A stretch of DNA of 64,000 nt from Flavobacterium degerlachei (GCF_900106645.1 NZ_FNMV01000001.1:310001-374000); one strand, 5' to 3'. Numbered from the stretch's first letter, positions 44,783 through 53,461 are shown. Made by a program: numbers and translations. Notes: a model not told the origin generated them from the sequence alone.

Positions 44783-46093
44783 ATGAAAAAAGATTTGGTT
44801 ATTGAAGCGCAAAATGTATTAGATGGAAATTTTCAAGAAAAAGGATATTCTATCCCTTGTAAAGGATTATACCCTTTTCAATGGAAATGGGATTCTGGAT
44901 TTATAGCCATTGGTTTTGCCCATTACGATATGGAAAAAGCCAAAAGAGAAATGAAAACACTTTTAGATGCACAATGGGGGAATGGATTTATTCCGCATAT
45001 TGTATTTCATGTTGAGACAGATAGTTATTTTCCAGGACGTGATTTTCATTTATCAAAATTACATCCGGAATCTAATGATGCCTATCCTTCAACAGGAATG
45101 ACACAGCCACCAGTATTGGGTTTCACATTAGAAAAAATGTATCAGATTGCTACTGATAAAAAAGATGTTTTAGATTTTATCAAAGACAATATTGATAAGG
45201 TGTATGAAAATCATCAGTATTTTTATAAAAATAGAGATCCTCAAAATGAAGGCTTAGTTTACATTTACCACAACTGGGAGTCAGGAACGGATAATTCCCC
45301 TTTATGGGATGACATTTGGGATACAATGAACCCTCCTTCTTATACTTTTGAGCGAAGAGACACTACTCACGTTGATGCTTCTCAAAGACCTTCAAATAGA
45401 GAATACGACCATTATTTGCATATTATCGAAATAGCAAAAGAGCATAATTACGATGATAAAAAGATTGCTGAGCTGTCTCCGTTTTTGGTACAAGATCCTC
45501 TTTTTAACACCATGTTGATTAAGTCTAATGAAGCACTAATTGACTTGTATAAAATAATAGGTGGAAACGAAGACAAAATCAAGCAACTAGAGCAATGGCA
45601 GGCTAAAAGTAAAGCTTCATTTAACACTAAATTATACGATGCGGAATTAGGTGCTTATATCCATTATGATTTAAGAAATGAAAAACCAATTCGTTTTGTA
45701 AGTTCGTCTTCGTTCACTCCATTATTCGCAGGAATTCCAAGTAAGGAACAAGCAGCGACTATAATACAAACAATGATGACTAAATTTGGAGGTGACGATA
45801 TGTACTTGTGTGCGTCTTTCGATCCTACTAATGAAAGATTTAATCCTAAAAAGTATTGGAGAGGTCCGGTTTGGATCAATTTAAATTGGATTTTATATAA
45901 TGGATTAAAGGATTATGGATATGATGATATTGCTGCCAGAGTAAAATCAGATACAATGGAGTTGATTACAAAGGCTGGTTTTTATGAATATTTTGATCCA
46001 AGAAAATCGGAACATACTGAAGGAAGTAAAGGTTACGGCGGAGCAAACTTCTCTTGGAGTGCAGCTTTGTTTTTGGACATGTTAGACAATTAA
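44783..46093 (+). CDS. MGH1-like glycoside hydrolase (probable mannosyl-/glucosylglycerate hydrolase, GH63)
   Basis: A 436-residue (alpha/alpha)6-barrel glycosidase without signal peptide, so cytosolic. Residues 28-46 (GLYPFQWKWDSGFIAIGFA), NWESGTDNSPLWDD (164-177) and FYEYFDP (400-406) with a final YGGANFSWSAALFLDM match the MGH1/GH63 group. D170 and E402 are the likely acid/base pair by position. Characterised members of this length cleave mannosylglycerate or glucosylglycerate to hexose and D-glycerate. A glycerate kinase gene in the same cluster strongly supports that chemistry. Trehalase-like or other GH63 activity is the alternative. Confidence 0.85.
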   Translation: MKKDLVIEAQNVLDGNFQEKGYSIPCKGLYPFQWKWDSGFIAIGFAHYDMEKAKREMKTLLDAQWGNGFIPHIVFHVETDSYFPGRDFHLSKLHPESNDAYPSTGMTQPPVLGFTLEKMYQIATDKKDVLDFIKDNIDKVYENHQYFYKNRDPQNEGLVYIYHNWESGTDNSPLWDDIWDTMNPPSYTFERRDTTHVDASQRPSNREYDHYLHIIEIAKEHNYDDKKIAELSPFLVQDPLFNTMLIKSNEALIDLYKIIGGNEDKIKQLEQWQAKSKASFNTKLYDAELGAYIHYDLRNEKPIRFVSSSSFTPLFAGIPSKEQAATIIQTMMTKFGGDDMYLCASFDPTNERFNPKKYWRGPVWINLNWILYNGLKDYGYDDIAARVKSDTMELITKAGFYEYFDPRKSEHTEGSKGYGGANFSWSAALFLDMLDN

Positions 46094-46111
46094 TATAAAA
46101 AACGAATCATT

Positions 46112-47734
46112 ATGAACTGGATTGACTATACGGTAGTAATTGTTTACTTAATTGCTTTTTTAGGATTAGGTTTTGTTTTTAAAGAAAACAAAGACGCCAA
46201 AGATTATTTTTTGGGTGGTAAGGATATGGGATGGTTTCCCTTGAGTTTATCAGCGATGGCGACCCAGCTCTCTGCAATTAGTTTTATATCTGCTCCTGCG
46301 TTTGTTGGGTTAGCGCAGGGTGGTGGAATGAAGTGGTTGACATTTGAGCTGGCCGTTCCATTGGCTATGATAGGGATTATTTTAATAATCGTTCCACCAT
46401 TGTACCGTGCTAATATAGTCAGTATTTATGAGTTCGTAGAGAGACGTTTTTCTACTTCAACACGTATTGTTTTGAGTCTTGTTTTTCAAATAAGTCGCTC
46501 GTTATCAACTGGGGTGGGAGTATATACGATTGCGATTATTTTGCAATCGGTACTGGATATTAGTTTTCACTGGACCATTCTTTTAATCACCATAATCACC
46601 ATTGTGTATTCCTACATGGGCGGAATGAAAGCCGTAGTTTGGGGTGATGCCATTCAAATGGTGATCTTGTTCGGAGGTTTACTGATTTGTATTTATTATG
46701 GATGGGATGTTCTTAAAGCTAATCCTAATTTTACAGGTTTTGATAGTGAACGCTTACAAGTAATTGACATTCCTAATCTTGGTTTTGACGGTGGAACTTA
46801 TGGGCTGTTGCCAATGGTTCTGGGAGGTTTGTTTTTATACCTTTCTTATTACGGTACTGATCAAACACAAGCGCAGCGATTAATTTCTGCAAAGGATGAA
46901 AATGCGGCTAAGAAAATATTATTGACTAACGGATTGTTGCGTTTTCCAGTGGTGTTGACCTATTGTATTATGGGTTTAATAGTAGGTGCATTAGTGCATT
47001 TGACACCTGATTTCATGAATGAAATTGCGTCTTTGACTCAAAAAAATTATCCTGAAGAATTCTTAAAAAACGGAATCAAACCTGATTTGATGTTGCCTGT
47101 TTTTATTATGAAATATTTGCCACACGGTTTAATTGGGATTTTAATTGTTGGGATTTTATCTGCGGCAATGTCTTCTGTGAGTGCTACAATACATTCACTT
47201 GGAGCGGTAACTGTTGAAGATCTTTTTAATAGAGGTAAAGTAAAATTAAGTCAAGCAAAATACATGAAATTCTCTAAGATTTCAATTGTGTTTTGGGGTG
47301 TTGTTTGTATTGCTTCGGCCTACCTTTTTGGGAATAACGGAGGGACAGTGATTGAATTGATAAACATGATTTCATCGCAATTTTATGGTCCTATTTTAGC
47401 CACTTTTATAATTGCTATTTTAGTAAAAAGAGTCAATTATATTGGTATGAATGTGGGAATCATAGGAGGAGTTTTGATAAATGTTGCTATCAAATTTTTC
47501 TTTGATGATATCTTCTGGATTTGGTTTAACCTTACTGGATTTGTAATCACTTTCGTTTTAGCATTAGTATTTAGTGCTTTGTTTAAAACCGAAAAAAATG
47601 AAGATATTAATATTGAGTTTAAGGTAAATAGAGGAGATATTTTTTCAAAAGATATAATCATATTAGCTGTATTTTTCTTAATCATATTAGCAGTGAGTTT
47701 CAGTTTACCAACACTTTTAGCGATGGTGAAATGA
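46112..47734 (+). CDS. Sodium:solute symporter (SSS family)
   Basis: A 540-residue inner-membrane transporter with about thirteen or fourteen helices. It opens with WIDYTVVIVYLIAFLGLGFVF, then DYFLGGKDMGWFPLSLSAMATQLSAISFISAPAF, which is typical of the SSS family, where the SAMATQLSAISF helix forms the sodium and substrate site. The gene starts 18 bases after the hydrolase stop. The context suggests it carries the intact glycosylglycerate, or another substrate of the hydrolase, across the inner membrane with sodium. Sugar and carboxylate transport both occur in this family. Confidence 0.92.
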   Translation: MNWIDYTVVIVYLIAFLGLGFVFKENKDAKDYFLGGKDMGWFPLSLSAMATQLSAISFISAPAFVGLAQGGGMKWLTFELAVPLAMIGIILIIVPPLYRANIVSIYEFVERRFSTSTRIVLSLVFQISRSLSTGVGVYTIAIILQSVLDISFHWTILLITIITIVYSYMGGMKAVVWGDAIQMVILFGGLLICIYYGWDVLKANPNFTGFDSERLQVIDIPNLGFDGGTYGLLPMVLGGLFLYLSYYGTDQTQAQRLISAKDENAAKKILLTNGLLRFPVVLTYCIMGLIVGALVHLTPDFMNEIASLTQKNYPEEFLKNGIKPDLMLPVFIMKYLPHGLIGILIVGILSAAMSSVSATIHSLGAVTVEDLFNRGKVKLSQAKYMKFSKISIVFWGVVCIASAYLFGNNGGTVIELINMISSQFYGPILATFIIAILVKRVNYIGMNVGIIGGVLINVAIKFFFDDIFWIWFNLTGFVITFVLALVFSALFKTEKNEDINIEFKVNRGDIFSKDIIILAVFFLIILAVSFSLPTLLAMVK

Positions 47735-47757
47735 TGATTAAATAGGTGAATTGCAAT

Positions 47758-47799
47758 CTAAAAACAGTACGATTTAAATTATAATTGTACTGTTTTTAG
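47758..47799. terminator. Hairpin after the symporter gene
   Basis: CTAAAAACAGTAC (47758-47770) and GTACTGTTTTTAG (47787-47799) are perfect 13-bp arms with a 16-base AT loop. T residues fall within the right arm, so it is a plausible terminator on either strand. Confidence 0.7.
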
Positions 47800-47861
47800 T
47801 TTTATAAAAGAATGATTAAACAGCAATCCTAATTTCGACGATTTTGAAAGTAATAATTGAA

Positions 47862-47948
47862 ATGTTATTTGCATTTCTAATTTTGGTTTCTATAATTAGT
47901 TCATTTGGTTTTGTACTCAGAATATTAGGAGGGCTGTTTTTAGTTTAA
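47862..47948 (+). CDS. Possible 28-residue single-span membrane peptide
   Basis: An ATG frame too short for routine gene calling encodes a very hydrophobic peptide starting MLFAFLILVSIISSFGF, with one Arg near residue 20. A TTG at 47844 could extend it by six residues. It lies in the 269-base gap between the symporter and glycerate kinase genes. There is no ribosome binding site or conservation evidence, so this may be chance in AT-rich DNA. Confidence 0.2.
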   Translation: MLFAFLILVSIISSFGFVLRILGGLFLV

Positions 47949-48003
47949 TTTTTGTCGAATAAAGAGTCACTGTGACCAATGATTCTGTAATAAAATAAAG
48001 AAA

Positions 48004-49131
48004 ATGAGAGTTGTCATTGCACCAGATAAATTCAAAGGATCCCTATCAGCGTTAGAAGTTTGTCTCGCCATAGAAAATGGAATTAAGAAATTTGATTCTT
48101 CTATTGAAACCATCAAGCATCCGCTTGCAGATGGAGGTGAGGGAACACTTGATATATTGCAAAACTACTTTGAACTAAAAACAGTTTCGTTACTTGTAAA
48201 AGATCCTTTATTTAGAGATATTACGGCTACTTATATGGTTTCTGAAGACACGGCTTATATAGAAATGTCTAATGCATCTGGACTTCAACTGTTAAGGGAA
48301 GAAGAAAAAAACTGTTGCAATACGACGACCTTCGGAACGGGTCAATTAATTTTAGATGCCGTCCAAAAAGGTTTTAAAAACATTGTGTTGTTCATTGGCG
48401 GAAGCGCAACAAATGATGCAGGTATAGGAATGGCAACAGCTTTAGGCTATCAATTTTATAATGCCGATAATAAAAGTATAGAGCCCATTGGAAAATCGTT
48501 GCTAAGTATTCACAAAATTGAAAATGACAAATTACTTTTCACTTTAAGTGATATCAATTTTACCGTGGTTTGTGATGTAAAAAACCCTTTGTACGGGCCA
48601 AATGGTGCAGCTTATGTTTATGGCGGCCAAAAAGGAGCTTCATCAGAAGAAATAGAAACATTAGACCTAGGATTGCAAAATTTCAGCAAACAGGTTTCTA
48701 AATATTTGCATAAGGAAGTGGCTGAAATTCTAGGAGCTGGAGCAGCCGGAGGATTGGGAGCAGGAGCAGTTTGCTTTTTGAATGCTACAATTAAATCAGG
48801 AATTGATTTTGTGATGGAACAAACGGGTTTTGATGCATTGCTAAAAGACCAAGTTGATTTAATAATCACAGGAGAAGGTTCTGTCGATAAGCAAACTATT
48901 GAAGGCAAAGTTATCAAGGGAATTAGCGAAAGAGCGATTCAAAACAACATTCCGTTTTCGATTATTTCTGGAATTGTAAAAGACGAGAAACTAATACAAG
49001 AAAACTTACATCCTAAAAGTATTGCTTCGATTATGGAATTAGGTGTTACTACTGCCGATGCTATGAAAAATGCTGCTTTGCACATAAATGGAATAGCGCA
49101 TAAATTGATAAAAGAACATAAGGCAAACTGA
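48004..49131 (+). CDS. Glycerate kinase (type 1, GlxK/GarK family)
   Basis: A 375-residue enzyme that phosphorylates D-glycerate (to 2-phosphoglycerate in this family) with ATP. Visible family motifs are VVIAPDKFKGSLSALEV at the N-terminus, HPLADGGEGTLDIL, IGGSATNDAGIGMATALGYQF, GAGAAGGLGAGAVCFL and ITGEGSVDKQTIEGK. Length is standard. With a GH63-type glycosylglycerate hydrolase and sodium symporter upstream and a LacI operator at the head of the locus, it would feed the glycerate released into glycolysis. A strong terminator follows. Confidence 0.95.
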   Translation: MRVVIAPDKFKGSLSALEVCLAIENGIKKFDSSIETIKHPLADGGEGTLDILQNYFELKTVSLLVKDPLFRDITATYMVSEDTAYIEMSNASGLQLLREEEKNCCNTTTFGTGQLILDAVQKGFKNIVLFIGGSATNDAGIGMATALGYQFYNADNKSIEPIGKSLLSIHKIENDKLLFTLSDINFTVVCDVKNPLYGPNGAAYVYGGQKGASSEEIETLDLGLQNFSKQVSKYLHKEVAEILGAGAAGGLGAGAVCFLNATIKSGIDFVMEQTGFDALLKDQVDLIITGEGSVDKQTIEGKVIKGISERAIQNNIPFSIISGIVKDEKLIQENLHPKSIASIMELGVTTADAMKNAALHINGIAHKLIKEHKAN

Positions 49132-49166
49132 TTTTTTTGAATTTAAAAAAAGGCTTGAATCAAATT

Positions 49167-49208
49167 ACAACAAAGACTGTCAGAAATGGCGGTCTTTGTT
49201 GTGTTTTA
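49167..49208 (+). terminator. Terminator of the glycerate kinase locus
   Basis: ACAACAAAGAC (49167-49177) and GTCTTTGTTGT (49192-49202) form a perfect 11-bp stem followed by GTTTT. Confidence 0.8.
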
Positions 49209-49218
49209 AAGAAGTAGC

Positions 49219-49346
49219 TCTGCTAGGAATCAATCTTAGAATAAAAGAGTTGGATAGCCCAATTATTGGATTCACATAGCTATGATTTTCTATGATAAAG
49301 TGAAACGACTTTTAAGATTTATAAAATCTATGTTCCTAAGTGGTTA
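49219..49346. repeat. MITE-like repeat, copy 1 (degraded ends)
   Basis: The core from AAAGAGTTGGATAGCCCAAT (49244) to AAAATCTATG is nearly identical to copies 2 and 3. The right end reads CTATGTTCCTAAGTGGTT (two changes from the other copies) and the left arm is hardly recognisable. No coding capacity. Internal dyads CATAGCTATG and AGATTT-ATA-AAATCT are kept. Confidence 0.8.
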
Positions 49347-49398
49347 TTTTTTTTATTAGATTAATTACAGCTACTGGTTATATTCACTTTAAATTTTT

Positions 49399-49528
49399 TT
49401 AACCACATAGAAACATAGAGAAAAAAGAGTTGGATAGCCCAATTATTGGATTCACATAGCTATGTTTTTCTATAATAAAGTGGAACGACTTTTAAGATTT
49501 ATAAAATCTATGTTTCTATGTGGTTTAA
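49399..49528. repeat. MITE-like repeat, copy 2 (intact terminal inverted repeats)
   Basis: About 130 bp bounded by AACCACATAGAAACATAG (49401-49418) and its exact complement CTATGTTTCTATGTGGTT (49508-49525), with TTAA-like bases outside. The interior matches copies 1 and 3 at most positions. The structure, non-coding with 18-bp inverted ends, is like a miniature transposable element or a REP-type unit moved by a transposase encoded elsewhere. Confidence 0.85.
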
Positions 49529-49589
49529 CTTTTTATTTAGTAGATTAATTAATTTTATATTAATTATAGCCAAAGGCTTATCTTTAGTT

Positions 49590-49717
49590 TAACCACATAG
49601 AAACATAGGAAAAGAGAGTTGGATAGCGCAATTCTTGGATTCATATAGCTGTGATTTTCTATACTAAAGTGAAACGACTTTTAAGATTTATAAAATCTAT
49701 GTTTCTATGTAGTTTAA
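49590..49717. repeat. MITE-like repeat, copy 3
   Basis: Starts TTAACCACATAGAAACATAG (49590-49609) and ends CTATGTTTCTATGTAGTT (49697-49714), one mismatch in the inverted ends. Interior differs from copy 2 at scattered positions. Its last bases contribute to a promoter-like element for the TonB receptor gene that follows. Confidence 0.85.
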
Positions 49718-49722
49718 CTTTG
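49715..49722 (+). promoter_or_regulatory. -7-like element at the edge of repeat copy 3
   Basis: TAACTTTG matches TAnnTTTG and lies 50 bases ahead of the TTG start of the second TonB receptor. Its first bases come from the repeat end. No -33 TTG at standard distance. Confidence 0.45.
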
Positions 49723-49772
49723 TATCCAGCGATTAAAAAGCTAATTTTAGCTCTTCATTTAATCTCAAGTCC

Positions 49773-51860
49773 TTGAATACAAAAGCACAGTTGGTTTTTA
49801 GTCTTTTCATTATCCAATTTTACTTTTCCCCAGTTTTTGGACAAGTAAAAAAAGATACGACTTCGCTTGCTGAAATAATTATAAAAGCGACTCCAATCCA
49901 AATAGCATTACAAAAATCAGCTTCTTCAGTTGCAGTGATTCAAAGAGCAGATTTGGATAAAAGTGATGGAGTAATCCTGACTTCGGTACTCAATAAAATT
50001 CCGGGTATTAATATGCAGCAAGGTGCTTTGAATACCAATCGAATTAGTATTCGCGGAATAGGCGCTCGTTCTCAATACGGAACTAGCAGAATTAAAGCCT
50101 ATTTTGAAGATATTCCTTTGACGACTGGGGAAGGAGATACCACAATTGAAGATATCGATTTAGAAACTATTGGCGGAATCGAAATTAGCAAAGGTCCTAA
50201 CAACACTAGCTTTGGCTCCGGATTAGGCGGAGTGATTCATTTGTTTGCGCGAGAAACTCCCGCAAGAGAATCGTATGCTAAATCGGGGACGACTTATGGC
50301 AGTTATGGATTAATCAAACAAAGTCTGGGTGCCGGCTATAGTGATGCTAATTCGAATCTATTTTCTAATTATACGCATTTACAAAGTGATGGCTTTCGGG
50401 CAAATAGTTCTTATGATCGGAAGTCGGTTAATGTGCATGCGAAACAAAAATTAGGAACAAAAGGGAGTTTGTCTTTTCTGGGAATTTTTACTCGTCTGAA
50501 AGCGTTTATTCCGAGTTCTATAAATGAGAATGATTTTATAAACCATCCCGAAAAGGCGGCGAGTACTTGGGCAGCGGCACAAGGATATGAGTCGTATGAC
50601 AAATCACTTTTGGGCATCGGTTACAACTATTCTTTTTCAGACAAATGGACTTTTAAAAGCAGTGTTTTTTCTAATTTCAGAAAAGCGTACGAGCCAAGGC
50701 CTTTTAATATTTTGGACGAAAAAATAAATGGTTTAGGTTTTCGATCTACGCTAAATTATAAAGCCAAATTGTTTTCATTGCCTTTTGAAGCGAGTGTCGG
50801 AACTGAAATGCTAGCGGAGCAATATGCTTTTTCACTTTTCGAAAATTTGTATGTATCGCAGCCAGGAAAGGGCAGCATAGCTGGAGCCGAATTCAGCAAA
50901 ATGAACCAGAATCGGAATTATAGTAATTATTTTTTAGAAGTGAATATTGAGCTTGTAGAAAATCTTCATTTAGAAAGTGGCTTGGCTTTAAATACTACAA
51001 AATATACGCTGGAAGATGTTTTTGAGCAAAACGGAAATCAATTAGAACAAGGCTATACTTTTGGGAAAGTTTGGTCACCTAGACTTGGGATTTCCTATCA
51101 GCTAAGCGGCGGAAAAAATATATTTGGCTCTATTAGCAAAGGGTTTTCAGTGCCTTTGGTGGCTGAAACGCTAACTCCCGAAGGACAAATCAATACCGAC
51201 TTAAAGCCAGAAGTGGGACTTAATTATGAATTGGGTTTTAAAGGAAATTGGTTAGCATCAAAATTACACACAGAACTCGTTTTGTATAGCACCCAAATCA
51301 GCAATTTATTAGTAGCGCGACGTACTGCCGAAGATCAGTTTGTGGGGATTAATGCGGGAGAAAGTTCGCATCGCGGAATAGAACTTACGCTTAATTATAA
51401 ACTTTTAAAAAGAGCCAATTTCGAAATAGACTCTTATTTATCCGCATCTTTTAATGACTTTAAATTTAAAGATTTTGTTGATAATGGGATTGATTATTCT
51501 GGTAATCGGTTGACAGGAGTTCCCAATCAACAATGGAATGCCGGAATTGACTTGAAAACAGCAAGCGGATTTAGTTTCAACAGCTCTTTTACGAGTATGG
51601 GAAAAATCCCGATGAATGATTCGAATACAAAATACAGCGAAGGGTATTCGCTTTTGGATGTCAAAGCAACTTATAGTTTTACAATTTTAAAGGTTTTAAA
51701 ATCAACATTAAGTAGCGGAATTAATAATGTACTAGATCGCAAGTATGCCGCTAGTATTTTGCCTAATGCTACTGCTTTTGGCAACGCAGCGCCACGGTAT
51801 TATTATCCGGGAAGTCCAATCCAGTTTTATGGCGGAGTTTCTGTTACTTATCTTTTTTAG
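49773..51860 (+). CDS. TonB-dependent outer-membrane receptor (FecA/YncD-like size)
   Basis: A 695-residue receptor with signal peptide (LVFSLFIIQFYFSPVFGQ) and no carboxypeptidase-like domain. The plug carries SSVAVIQRADLDKSDGVILTSVLNKIPGINMQQGAL and SIRGIGARSQYGTSRIKAYFEDIPL. The barrel ends in VSVTYLF. The start is TTG. The next genes, convergent on the other strand, encode a cytochrome c and a PQQ sugar dehydrogenase. This suggests uptake of something related, perhaps PQQ itself, but siderophore or other ligands remain possible. Confidence 0.9.
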   Translation: MNTKAQLVFSLFIIQFYFSPVFGQVKKDTTSLAEIIIKATPIQIALQKSASSVAVIQRADLDKSDGVILTSVLNKIPGINMQQGALNTNRISIRGIGARSQYGTSRIKAYFEDIPLTTGEGDTTIEDIDLETIGGIEISKGPNNTSFGSGLGGVIHLFARETPARESYAKSGTTYGSYGLIKQSLGAGYSDANSNLFSNYTHLQSDGFRANSSYDRKSVNVHAKQKLGTKGSLSFLGIFTRLKAFIPSSINENDFINHPEKAASTWAAAQGYESYDKSLLGIGYNYSFSDKWTFKSSVFSNFRKAYEPRPFNILDEKINGLGFRSTLNYKAKLFSLPFEASVGTEMLAEQYAFSLFENLYVSQPGKGSIAGAEFSKMNQNRNYSNYFLEVNIELVENLHLESGLALNTTKYTLEDVFEQNGNQLEQGYTFGKVWSPRLGISYQLSGGKNIFGSISKGFSVPLVAETLTPEGQINTDLKPEVGLNYELGFKGNWLASKLHTELVLYSTQISNLLVARRTAEDQFVGINAGESSHRGIELTLNYKLLKRANFEIDSYLSASFNDFKFKDFVDNGIDYSGNRLTGVPNQQWNAGIDLKTASGFSFNSSFTSMGKIPMNDSNTKYSEGYSLLDVKATYSFTILKVLKSTLSSGINNVLDRKYAASILPNATAFGNAAPRYYYPGSPIQFYGGVSVTYLF

Positions 51861-51873
51861 TAAATCAGCTTAC

Positions 51874-52344
51874 TTATTGCTTTACGGCTTCCACTTGTTC
51901 CAGGCTAATCATTTTAGGATTTTTGTTGCTCCAAGAATTCCTAATATAATTCATCACATCAGCCACTTCTTGATTGGATAATCCCATGGCAGGCATGCTA
52001 CTGTTGAATTTTTTTCCGTTGACTACAATTTCACCTGATTGTCCAAATTTTATAGCATGAATACTTTGGGTTTCTTTTTTGCTGAGCCAATCAGAACCGT
52101 CCAGCGGAGGGAAGTTTTTAGAATCTCCTTTGCCGTTTGCAAGATGGCATTGCATGCAAAAATCAGCATAAACTTCTTTGCCTTTCGCCATGCTTTTTTC
52201 TAATGGTGTTTTTTCCTGATCGATTTTGGCAACAGCCAAATAATCACTTTCCCGACTTGAATTAAAGGCTTGAGTAGTATTCGAAAAATAGAACGCAGAC
52301 GAGAGTGAAAGCGCGAGTCCTACAATTAGTTTAGAGGTTAACAT
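51874..52344 (-). CDS. Periplasmic c-type cytochrome
   Basis: A 156-residue protein. A signal peptide (LIVGLALSLSSAFYFSNTTQA) is followed by a single heme-binding motif C63-MQ-C66-H67 and a late SMPAMGLSNQEVADVMNYIRNSW, in which M117 or M120 is the sixth heme ligand. This is a standard monoheme class I cytochrome. It starts one base after the stop of the PQQ sugar dehydrogenase gene, so it is the probable electron acceptor from that enzyme, passing electrons on to the respiratory chain. Confidence 0.92.
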   Translation of the reverse strand: MLTSKLIVGLALSLSSAFYFSNTTQAFNSSRESDYLAVAKIDQEKTPLEKSMAKGKEVYADFCMQCHLANGKGDSKNFPPLDGSDWLSKKETQSIHAIKFGQSGEIVVNGKKFNSSMPAMGLSNQEVADVMNYIRNSWSNKNPKMISLEQVEAVKQ

Positions 52345-52345
52345 A

Positions 52346-53461
52346 TTAATTCGGGATAATTTTAAGAATTCCTTTTCCTTCCACTCCTATGTAAATATAG
52401 CCGTCTGGACCTTGAGCTACATTTCGTAAACGCCCAACATCAGTAGCAATTTTTTGTCGCCCAATGATTTCATTTCCGTTTAGTTTTACCAATTCTAAGT
52501 ATTGAAATTTTAGTGAACCTACAAGCAAATGTCCTTTCCAGTCAGGATAGCGATCGCTAGTTACAAAAGCCATTCCGCTTGGTGCAATAGAAGGCACCCA
52601 ATAGTAAATGGGGTCTTCAATTCCCGGTTTTACTGTTTCAGAACTAATAGAAGTTCCGTCATAATCGATTCCGTAAGTAACCACAGCCCAGCCATAATTA
52701 GCGGCTTTCTTGATGATGTTAATTTCGTCACCACCTTTTGGACCGTGTTCGTGTTCCCAAACATCTCCTGTAATAGGATTTATAGCTAATCCTTGTGGGT
52801 TTCTGTTACCATAAGTATAAATGGCTTCTTTTGCATTTTTTTGACCTACAAAAGGATTGTCTTTTGGAATACTGCCATCATCATTTAGACGGTATATTTT
52901 TCCGTTATCACGTGTAATGTCTTGTGGATTTACAAAATGCTCACCTCGTTCCCCAGCTGAGAAATAGAGATATCCCGCTTTGTCAAAAACAATTCGAGAA
53001 CCAAAATGTTGCCCCTTGGTCGTATTGGGTCCGCATTTGTATAAAGATTCTATTTGTGTTAAAGCTCCGTCTAGCAATTTAGTACGAATCAGTTTAGTGT
53101 TTCCTCCCTCGCCTTCACCCTCAGTAGAGGCGTAAGTGATATAAATCCAACCATTTTTAGCATAGTCAGGATGCACGGCAATATCAAGTAATCCTCCTTG
53201 TCCACGATTGTAAACTGCAGGAACATTTTTTATTTCCGTTTTTACCCCATTTTTAATTTGGTATAAAATCCCGCTTTTTTCGGTAACTAATAAAGTTCCG
53301 TCTGGCAACCAAGCCATTCCCCAAGGGTTTTGAATACCATCAGCGACTGATTCAAGAGTATAATTTTTGACTTCGTCCTGAAGGATTAGATCATTTGGAT
53401 TTTTCTGCGCTTGGCAGCTGAATATAATAAAGGGAAGTAGTAGTAGGCTGATTCTTTTCAT
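52346..53461 (-). CDS. PQQ-dependent sugar dehydrogenase (soluble, aldose type) lipoprotein
   Basis: A 371-residue six-bladed beta-propeller of the glucose/sorbosone dehydrogenase family. The lipoprotein signal ends in FIIFSCQAQ (Cys16). Family motifs include NPWGMAWLPDGTLLVTEKSG, GGLLDIAVHPDY, KGQHFGSRIVFDKAGYLYFSAGERGE (PQQ/base His region), GNRNPQGLAINP, WEHEHGPKGGDEIN and NYGWAVVTYGIDYDG. It oxidises aldose sugars outside the inner membrane and passes electrons, here most likely to the adjacent cytochrome c. Nothing for PQQ synthesis is seen in the window. Confidence 0.92.
   Translation of the reverse strand: MKRISLLLLPFIIFSCQAQKNPNDLILQDEVKNYTLESVADGIQNPWGMAWLPDGTLLVTEKSGILYQIKNGVKTEIKNVPAVYNRGQGGLLDIAVHPDYAKNGWIYITYASTEGEGEGGNTKLIRTKLLDGALTQIESLYKCGPNTTKGQHFGSRIVFDKAGYLYFSAGERGEHFVNPQDITRDNGKIYRLNDDGSIPKDNPFVGQKNAKEAIYTYGNRNPQGLAINPITGDVWEHEHGPKGGDEINIIKKAANYGWAVVTYGIDYDGTSISSETVKPGIEDPIYYWVPSIAPSGMAFVTSDRYPDWKGHLLVGSLKFQYLELVKLNGNEIIGRQKIATDVGRLRNVAQGPDGYIYIGVEGKGILKIIPN

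Noticed and set aside
49219-49717. CRISPR-like array of repeats
   Set aside because: Only three units of about 130 bp with inverted ends and spacers of unequal length, and no cas genes nearby. This fits MITE-like elements instead.
51745-51981. 78-codon plus-strand frame at the end of the second TonB receptor
   Set aside because: It spans the receptor's end and the antisense of the cytochrome gene; composition is that of a shadow frame.
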